A DNA stretch of 64,000 bases from Labrenzia sp. CE80 (GTDB taxonomy: Bacteria; Pseudomonadota; Alphaproteobacteria; Rhizobiales; Stappiaceae): the NCBI RefSeq assembly GCF_009650605.1, contig NZ_WAJT01000001.1, positions 1,612,001-1,676,000 on the forward strand. The letters are read 5' to 3'. Under the pieces are notes generated by a model. That model did not search any database. It saw only the letters and a list, made by a program, of their open reading frames with translations, and had not been told where the DNA came from. Made by a program: the position numbers and the translations under genes. This document shows positions 59,059 to 64,000 of the stretch, piece by piece (within the stretch, counting starts at the first letter, position 1; every line of letters starts with the position of its first letter).

Positions 59059-60087
59059 CTAGTTGCCGCTGGCTTTGACGACAGCAGCGCGTGCGGCTTC
59101 CACCATGCCCGAACCATCAAGTCCGTTGCCATTGGCATCAGCAACCCAGCGTTCAACGACAGGAGCCATCTTGTCTTCAAACGCGGTATACTCGTCCTCG
59201 GAGAGGGTGATCAGCTCACTGTTCTCGCGAATGAGTTTCTTGCCACTCTCTTCACTGGCATCCCAGACAGCGCCATAGGTCTCAGCGATGTTTCCCATGG
59301 AGTGATCATCGATGACCTTCTTCAAATCGTCAGGAAGGCTTTCGTAGCTGTCCTTGTTCATCCCAATCATGAACGTCGCCGTACCGAAGCGGTAGCTGTT
59401 CGGTCCCTCGGTCGAGTGCTTGGTCAGTTCCTGGATCTTGAGCGGCGCCACAATCTCAAAAGGAATCAGCGCGCCGGCTACAATGCCCTTGGAAAGCGCT
59501 TGCGGCAGAGCGGGAACCGGCATGCCTACAGGCTCGGCACCCAATGCCTCGATGGTCCAGCCGCCAATGCGCGACGGGGTCCGGAGCTTCATGCCGATCA
59601 GATCGTCCGGCGTACGAACCGGCTTGTCGACCATATGAAAGGCCTGCCCGCCGTGTGTGTGAACGAGGATCGGCTTGATATCCTTGAAGTCGTCCTTGAT
59701 CAGATCCCAGGAGTTGGCGATCGCGACGGTTGTTTCCTTGGCGGAGCCACGATGAACTGTGGGAAGTTCGAACACTTCCGTGCGCGGGAAAACACCTGGC
59801 GTATAGCCCAGAACCGTCCAGACAATATCGACCACACCGTCGCGAGCCTGACGATAGAGCTCCGGCGGCTTACCACCGAGAGACATGGCCGGAAAGATCT
59901 CAACCTTGATGCGGCCGCCGGACGCCTCTTCGACACTCTTGGCCCAAGGCTCGATCATCTTGGTCTGTGCCGGAGCCTTCGGACCAAGAAAATGGTGAAA
60001 TGTCAGGGTGACTTCCTGTGCACTTGCTGATGCCGCCAGGATGGTTGCAGTGGCGAGGCCAACCGCAACGGACATTATACGCTTCAT
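59059..60087 (-). CDS. TRAP transporter substrate-binding protein (DctP type)
   Basis: A 342-residue periplasmic protein with a signal peptide of 23 residues (ending ASASA). It has the DctP fold, with TFHHFLGPKAPAQTKMIEPWAKSVEEASGGRIKVEIFP at the N-terminus, GMKLRTPS (the conserved Arg that pairs with the substrate carboxylate) near residue 165, and ALPQALSKGIVAGA. A strong ribosome site ggaggt precedes ATG 60087. Its promoter carries the 20-bp motif also found between pcaQ and pcaD, so an aromatic acid such as protocatechuate is a reasonable substrate guess. Confidence 0.92.
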   Translation of the reverse strand: MKRIMSVAVGLATATILAASASAQEVTLTFHHFLGPKAPAQTKMIEPWAKSVEEASGGRIKVEIFPAMSLGGKPPELYRQARDGVVDIVWTVLGYTPGVFPRTEVFELPTVHRGSAKETTVAIANSWDLIKDDFKDIKPILVHTHGGQAFHMVDKPVRTPDDLIGMKLRTPSRIGGWTIEALGAEPVGMPVPALPQALSKGIVAGALIPFEIVAPLKIQELTKHSTEGPNSYRFGTATFMIGMNKDSYESLPDDLKKVIDDHSMGNIAETYGAVWDASEESGKKLIRENSELITLSEDEYTAFEDKMAPVVERWVADANGNGLDGSGMVEAARAAVVKASGN

Positions 60088-60202
60088 ACCAAACCTCCCA
60101 TTCAGTCAAACACGATGAGCCAAGGCTTCAAAACGCAAACGTTGTGCATTTGCCCTCCCAAGCCTGACACCAGTGAACCCAAACGCTATGCTATCTCGTT
60201 CG

Positions 60203-60222
60203 TTATGTAAAATAAGCAATCA
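60203..60222 (+). promoter_or_regulatory. pca-type motif upstream of the TRAP operon
   Basis: The 20 bases ttatgtaaaataagcaatca match the left arm of the pcaQ-pcaD dyad (61246-61265, minus strand) at 18 positions and share gtaaaat and gcaatca with its right arm. It lies 116-135 bases upstream of the TRAP binding-protein ATG. Likely a binding site for the adjacent LysR protein; this is inference. Confidence 0.6.
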
Positions 60223-60287
60223 TAGACAATGAATAATTACTGGTTATGCATCACCCCTGTCATTTATTGCAGGCTAGCTCGTTCTGG

Positions 60288-61214
60288 TCACAGATGTATG
60301 GACATCTTTTCAGCTGATGCCCTTAGAGCGCTTTGGAACATCAACAAGGCCGGCGTTGGCGGCGCATCCGCACGCGTTGTCAGTCCAACCGGACCCGTTG
60401 TTTCCGACGTTTCCAGAGGCAATTCAACAAGCTCACCTGCGGCAATGTCACGCGATACGACACCACTCGAAATGATCCAGACCGCATCAGTGTCGAGCGT
60501 ATAGGTTCTACCGAAGGAATTTGAGATGGTCTCGACTCTCTTCGGCAATCGGGTAATGCCATGCGTGATCAACAGCCGCTCGATATAGGGGCGAATGATC
60601 GCCTCCTTCGTCGGATACAGAACCGGAAAGTCGGCAATCCGTCCCAGATCACCACTCTTTTCATACAAAAGTGGGTGACCTCGACGGACCACAAACGATA
60701 CGCTTTCAGAATAAAGATGCGCGAAGGACAAGCCAGCCATCTGCTCGGGGTCAGCCAGTCGCCCGACCACAAGATCCAGTTCGCCGACCCGCAGGCGGCT
60801 TAATAGAAACGTGTTTGGCCCGGTGATGAGCGTCAGGGTGGTCTCCACACTCTCGGACTGGAAGGTCTGAACTGCACCGGGCACAATGCGGGCGGCAACA
60901 CTCGGGAGCACACCCACATTGAGATAGGATTCGCCAGACATGCGCGCCTGCGCCACACTGTCCAGCCCTTGCTTCAACGCCGCCAGACTTGCGCCAGCGT
61001 AGTGCAGAAAGACCTCTCCAAACTGGGTCAGTGAAACGCCCTTGCGGCTGCGTTCGAAAAGACGCACCTCAAGGATATCCTCGAGCTCCTTGAGCGTCTT
61101 GGAGACGGCGGGCTGTGTGATCGAAAGTGCATCAGCTGCCTTGACCAAACTCCGCCTTCTGGCAACCTCCAAAAAGCACTGGACATGCCTGTACTTCACT
61201 CGAGGATCAATCAT
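60288..61214 (-). CDS. pcaQ: LysR-family regulator PcaQ
   Basis: A 308-residue LysR protein. The start is ATG 61214 (MIDPRVKYRHVQCFLEVAR); the upstream extension crosses the control region. The winged helix-turn-helix spans about residues 8-65 (SLVKAADALSITQPAVSKTLKELED), followed by the effector-binding domain (about 90-300). It is divergent from pcaDCHG, the arrangement of PcaQ in rhizobia and Agrobacterium, where it activates the operon in response to a carboxymuconate or ketoadipate-pathway intermediate. It probably also controls the nearby TRAP operon. Confidence 0.88.
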   Translation of the reverse strand: MIDPRVKYRHVQCFLEVARRRSLVKAADALSITQPAVSKTLKELEDILEVRLFERSRKGVSLTQFGEVFLHYAGASLAALKQGLDSVAQARMSGESYLNVGVLPSVAARIVPGAVQTFQSESVETTLTLITGPNTFLLSRLRVGELDLVVGRLADPEQMAGLSFAHLYSESVSFVVRRGHPLLYEKSGDLGRIADFPVLYPTKEAIIRPYIERLLITHGITRLPKRVETISNSFGRTYTLDTDAVWIISSGVVSRDIAAGELVELPLETSETTGPVGLTTRADAPPTPALLMFQSALRASAEKMSIHL

Positions 61215-61242
61215 GACTCTATTCCCAGGAGTTATTTTTCTC

Positions 61243-61295
61243 GCTTGATTTCTCATTTTACATAACTGAACAAAGAGTAAAATATGCAATCAAGC
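61243..61295. promoter_or_regulatory. 53-bp two-part dyad between pcaQ and pcaD
   Basis: Two nested perfect inverted repeats share one centre: gcttgatt (61243-61250) with aatcaagc (61288-61295), and attttac (61255-61261) with gtaaaat (61277-61283). Each arm therefore holds a gtaaaat-nnnn-aatcaagc unit facing outwards from a 15-base core. A single-centre dyad of this size is a natural site for a LysR tetramer such as PcaQ and could serve both promoters. A cruciform or RNA hairpin is possible but less likely. Confidence 0.65.
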
Positions 61296-61363
61296 AAAAA
61301 GTCACGACAAACCGACAAGTTGCCTGGTCCACTTCAGGACCAGCGTGAGGAGACACCAGTCAG

Positions 61364-62158
61364 ATGAATATGATCAGGGCGAACGGCCAGGTCCTTCATT
61401 TTGCCGATACCGGCGAGACAAATTTACCGGTCCTTGTCTTCGCCAACAGCCTCGGAACAGACTTCAGGATCTGGGACCGTGTTTGCGCGCAACTAGACGA
61501 AAAGTTCCGGTTGGTGCGCTATGACAAGCGCGGACATGGATTGAGCACGGCGCCTGCGTATCCCTATGACATGGACGATCATGCCGACGACCTGATTGCG
61601 CTTCTGGACGCGCTCAAACTCACATCGGTCATCGTGGTGGGGCTTTCAGTGGGAGGTCAGATCGCCCAGGGCATCGCCCTCAAGCGCCCGGAGCTGGCCC
61701 GAGCTCTGGTTCTCTGCGACACGGCAGCAAAGATCGGTGATCACAAAACGTGGACCGCGCGGATGGAAGCGATCGACGCCGGCGGCATAGAGGTCCTGGC
61801 AGAAGCCATCCTTGAGCGCTGGTTCTCTTCAGACTTCAGGACCCAACGCGCTGACGAACTCGAAGGCTGGCGCGCCATGTTGGTGAGAACGCCGAGGCAA
61901 GGTTATCTCGGCACCTGCGCGGCGATCCGGGGAACTGACTTCACACAGCAGGCGGCCCAGCTGAAGCTTCCGGTTCTTTGCGTTTGCGGAACAGAAGACC
62001 TGGCAACCACGCCTGAGCTGGTTCAAGCCACCGCCCGCCTCATCGAAAACGCACGCTACGTTTCCATCGAAGGCGCGGGTCACCTGCCCTGCATCGAGTT
62101 CCCCGATGAGCTTGTTGGCGCCATGACCCAATTCTTTCAGGAGAACAGTCTTGTCTGA
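61364..62158 (+). CDS. pcaD: 3-oxoadipate enol-lactonase PcaD
   Basis: A 264-residue alpha/beta hydrolase. The nucleophile elbow is VGLSVGGQ near residue 91, the acid Asp lies near residue 213 in GTEDLATT, and the His is in GAGHLPCIE near residue 240. It hydrolyses 3-oxoadipate enol-lactone to 3-oxoadipate. The first ATG of MNMIRANGQVLHF is used; the second ATG two codons later is also possible. It leads the plus-strand pcaDCHG operon. Confidence 0.92.
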   Translation: MNMIRANGQVLHFADTGETNLPVLVFANSLGTDFRIWDRVCAQLDEKFRLVRYDKRGHGLSTAPAYPYDMDDHADDLIALLDALKLTSVIVVGLSVGGQIAQGIALKRPELARALVLCDTAAKIGDHKTWTARMEAIDAGGIEVLAEAILERWFSSDFRTQRADELEGWRAMLVRTPRQGYLGTCAAIRGTDFTQQAAQLKLPVLCVCGTEDLATTPELVQATARLIENARYVSIEGAGHLPCIEFPDELVGAMTQFFQENSLV

Positions 62159-62540
62159 TCGCAACCCAGATTCCCGATATGAAATCGGCATGGCCACGCG
62201 GCGCAGCGTTCTGGGCGATGCTCATGTCGACCGGGCGGGTGAAAACATGACGGATTTCGACAACCCGTTTCAGACGATGATAACGGAAGGTGCCTGGGGC
62301 ACGGTCTGGTCCGGCGACGCGCTGACAAAGCGGGAAAGGTCCATCGTGACCATCGCTCTACTTGCAGCGCTCGGACATGAAGAAGAGCTGGCAATGCACG
62401 TCAGAGCGACTGCAAACACAGGCGCGAGCGCAGAAGATATTCGGGAGGCCCTGATGCATGTGGCCATTTACGCAGGCGTTCCTGCGGCTAACACCGCGAT
62501 CAAAGTGGCTAAGGAAGCTCTGCAGGGATTGAAGACTTAA
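62151..62540 (+). CDS. pcaC: 4-carboxymuconolactone decarboxylase PcaC
   Basis: A 129-residue AhpD-fold protein. The segments MATRRSVLGDAHVDR, LTKRERSIVTIALLAALGHEEELAMHVRA (catalytic Glu/His region) and EDIREALMHVAIYAGVPAA are diagnostic. It starts with TTG at 62151 behind caggaga, inside the end of pcaD (8-base overlap); no ATG fits in this position. It decarboxylates the 4-carboxymuconolactone isomer to the enol-lactone that PcaD cleaves. Confidence 0.92.
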   Translation: MSDRNPDSRYEIGMATRRSVLGDAHVDRAGENMTDFDNPFQTMITEGAWGTVWSGDALTKRERSIVTIALLAALGHEEELAMHVRATANTGASAEDIREALMHVAIYAGVPAANTAIKVAKEALQGLKT

Positions 62541-62607
62541 GCTTTTCGCTTCTTGAGGAGGAGCGCGAAGAAATGCCTGCAAAGCATTCTGCTACCGGGA
62601 GAAACCC

Positions 62608-63366
62608 ATGACAATTGAGCGATCGAACAGCGAGCGAACGGTTCGGATGGCCGGAGAGTATTTTCAGCGAGACCGCAACCTCCAGCCCCCCGCCTATACA
62701 CCAAACTATAAAACGTCGGTCACCCGGTCTCCGCAAAAGGCACTTCTGTCCCTGGAGCAGTCCTTGTCGGAACTGACTGGGCCGGTCTTCAATCACAACG
62801 ATCTTGGGCCGCTCGATCATGACATGATCCTGAACTACGCCAAGGATGGTGAGCCCATTGGTCAGAGGATCATCGTTCATGGACGCGTGATCGATGAAAG
62901 CGGTCATGGTGTGCCAAACACGCTGGTTGAAGCTTGGCAAGCGAATGCGGGCGGACGCTATCGGCACAAGAAAGACACCTATCTTGCACCCATCGATCCC
63001 AACTTCGGTGGCTGTGGACGATGCCTGACCGATGATGAGGGCTACTATTTCTTCCGCACCATCAAACCGGGCCCCTACCCCTGGCGCAACTACGTCAACA
63101 GCTGGCGCCCCGCTCACATCCACCTGTCGGTCTTCGGCCCCTCCTTCACGCAGCGCCTGATCACACAGATGTATTTTGAGGGTGATCCGCTGATCGACAT
63201 CTGCCCGATCGTCAAGACCATCCCGGACGAAGACGCGATCAAACGCCTGATCGCGCCGCTCGATCTCAACGCGAGCATTCCCCTCGACTGTCGCGCTTAC
63301 AAGTTCGATATCGTTCTGCGGGGCCGCCGCTCGACCCTGTTTGAAAACCGTCTGGAGGGCAATTGA
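62608..63366 (+). CDS. pcaH: Protocatechuate 3,4-dioxygenase beta subunit PcaH
   Basis: A 252-residue intradiol dioxygenase subunit carrying the iron. The Fe(III) ligands are visible: Tyr118 (GGRYRHKKD), Tyr157 (PGPYPWRN), His170 and His172 (RPAHIHLSVFG). An N-terminal PcaH extension is followed by the intradiol ring-cleavage beta-sandwich domain (from about residue 80). With PcaG it opens protocatechuate to 3-carboxy-cis,cis-muconate. ATG 62608 follows gggag; a 67-base gap separates it from pcaC. Confidence 0.95.
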   Translation: MTIERSNSERTVRMAGEYFQRDRNLQPPAYTPNYKTSVTRSPQKALLSLEQSLSELTGPVFNHNDLGPLDHDMILNYAKDGEPIGQRIIVHGRVIDESGHGVPNTLVEAWQANAGGRYRHKKDTYLAPIDPNFGGCGRCLTDDEGYYFFRTIKPGPYPWRNYVNSWRPAHIHLSVFGPSFTQRLITQMYFEGDPLIDICPIVKTIPDEDAIKRLIAPLDLNASIPLDCRAYKFDIVLRGRRSTLFENRLEGN

Positions 63367-63369
63367 GCC

Positions 63370-63996
63370 ATGGTTCAACCGCTGAATTACTTAAAGGAAA
63401 CCGCGAGTCAGACCGCTGGGCCCTACGTCCACATTGGCCTTGCACCCGACTATGCCGGCTTCGACATTTTCGAGACCAACTTTTCCAACGTGGTGGCCGG
63501 TCCAAACACCAAAGGCGAGCGCATCAAGATTGAAGGCCGTGTGTTTGATGGAACGGGCGCACCCGTGCGCGATGTGCTGATCGAAAGCTGGCAGGCCAAC
63601 TCGGACGGCAAATATAATCACCCGGAAGATAAGCAGCAAAAACCGGTCGAAACGGACTTTCGCGGCTGGGGCCGGATTTGCTCTGACTTCGAAACCGGTA
63701 TTTTCACCATCGAGACGATCAAACCTGGTCCGGTTCCCGGCCGGAACGGCAAGACCCAGGCGCCCCATATCAGTCTCTGGATTGTCGCGCGCGGGATCAA
63801 CATCGGCTTGCAGACCCGGCTCTATTTCTCGGATGAAACAGCGGCCAATGCCGATGATCAGGTGCTCAACCTGATCGAGCAGGAAGACCGGCGCAAAACA
63901 CTGATTGCGCAACGCAGCGACCGGGACGGCGAGACAGTCTACAGCTTCGACATTTACCTGCAGGGCGACAACGAAACGGTCTTCTTCGACGTCTGA
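63370..63996 (+). CDS. pcaG: Protocatechuate 3,4-dioxygenase alpha subunit PcaG
   Basis: A 208-residue intradiol subunit with the same fold as PcaH but lacking its Tyr/His iron-ligand set: the PGPVPGRNGKTQAPHISLWI segment keeps only one His and no Tyr ligand. Family segments are SQTAGPYVHIGLAPDYAGF and INIGLQTRLYFSDE. It begins four bases after the pcaH stop and ends four bases before the end of the window, so pcaB, if present, lies to the right. Confidence 0.93.
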   Translation: MVQPLNYLKETASQTAGPYVHIGLAPDYAGFDIFETNFSNVVAGPNTKGERIKIEGRVFDGTGAPVRDVLIESWQANSDGKYNHPEDKQQKPVETDFRGWGRICSDFETGIFTIETIKPGPVPGRNGKTQAPHISLWIVARGINIGLQTRLYFSDETAANADDQVLNLIEQEDRRKTLIAQRSDRDGETVYSFDIYLQGDNETVFFDV

Positions 63997-64000
63997 CCGG

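Noticed and set aside
61243..61295. Reading the pca dyad as a terminator
   Set aside because: It lies between divergent starts, not after a gene, has a 15-base core and AT-rich arms, and lacks a T run.
1..64000. CRISPR arrays, tRNA or rRNA genes, prophage genes
   Set aside because: No regularly spaced repeats, no cloverleaf-like segment in the gaps inspected, and no phage structural or integrase genes were seen.

Overview
The window looks like the chromosome of a marine alphaproteobacterium of the Hyphomicrobiales, most like Roseibium/Labrenzia (Stappiaceae). This rests on gene content and order: a rhizobial-type rhamnose locus (rhaDI divergent from rhaRSTPQUK), the perM-hdaA-ppk-ppx / rnd / aspS block, an imuA-imuB-dnaE2 cassette with an alphaproteobacterial-type GTTC-N7-GTTC SOS box, a cysD-cysNC pair, and pcaQ divergent from pcaDCHG. 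Genus is an inference; no rRNA or tRNA gene is present to confirm it.

Layout. 1-560: two small paralogous peptides with a shared N-terminal leader, closed by a strong terminator. 560-940: intergenic, with a probable scrap of an IS6-type transposase. 943-11750: complete L-rhamnose import and catabolism locus. 11751-15480: metal and periplasmic accessory genes (NicO fragment, DmeF efflux, YHYH protein, secreted beta-rich protein). 15637-20970: SOS mutagenesis cassette on the minus strand. 21167-23108: two ureide-catabolism enzymes and a DUF1176-like secreted protein. 23185-27992: RND efflux pump, its lipoprotein adaptor and TetR repressor. 28223-29842: membrane EAL phosphodiesterase. 30025-34438: PfkB sugar kinase and two tandem paralogous exported proteins of unknown function. 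34455-48262: housekeeping block (ABC exporter, aspS, ParA-like ATPase, rnd, ppx, ppk, hdaA, perM, purM, purN). 48460-52863: AlkC-like DNA glycosylase, a molybdopterin oxidoreductase, and a second YHYH protein. 53092-56911: sulfate activation (cysD, cysNC) and cysQ. 57112-60087: TRAP transporter. 60288-63996: protocatechuate branch of the beta-ketoadipate pathway (pcaQ, pcaD, pcaC, pcaH, pcaG), where the window ends.

How the genes work together. The rha genes form one import-to-triose pathway around a divergent promoter with phased operator-like repeats. imuA, imuB and dnaE2 overlap each other and should act as one SOS mutasome. CysD and CysNC make PAPS; CysQ removes PAP. The TRAP genes and the pca genes carry the same 20-bp motif in their promoters, which suggests the transporter brings in the aromatic acid that PcaHGCD degrades.

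The least explained items are the leader-sharing peptide pair at the left edge, the tandem exported paralogs at 31-34 kb, the YHYH/secreted protein pair at 14-15 kb, an approximately 60-residue insertion in AspRS, and the shared pca/TRAP motif with its 53-bp dyad.
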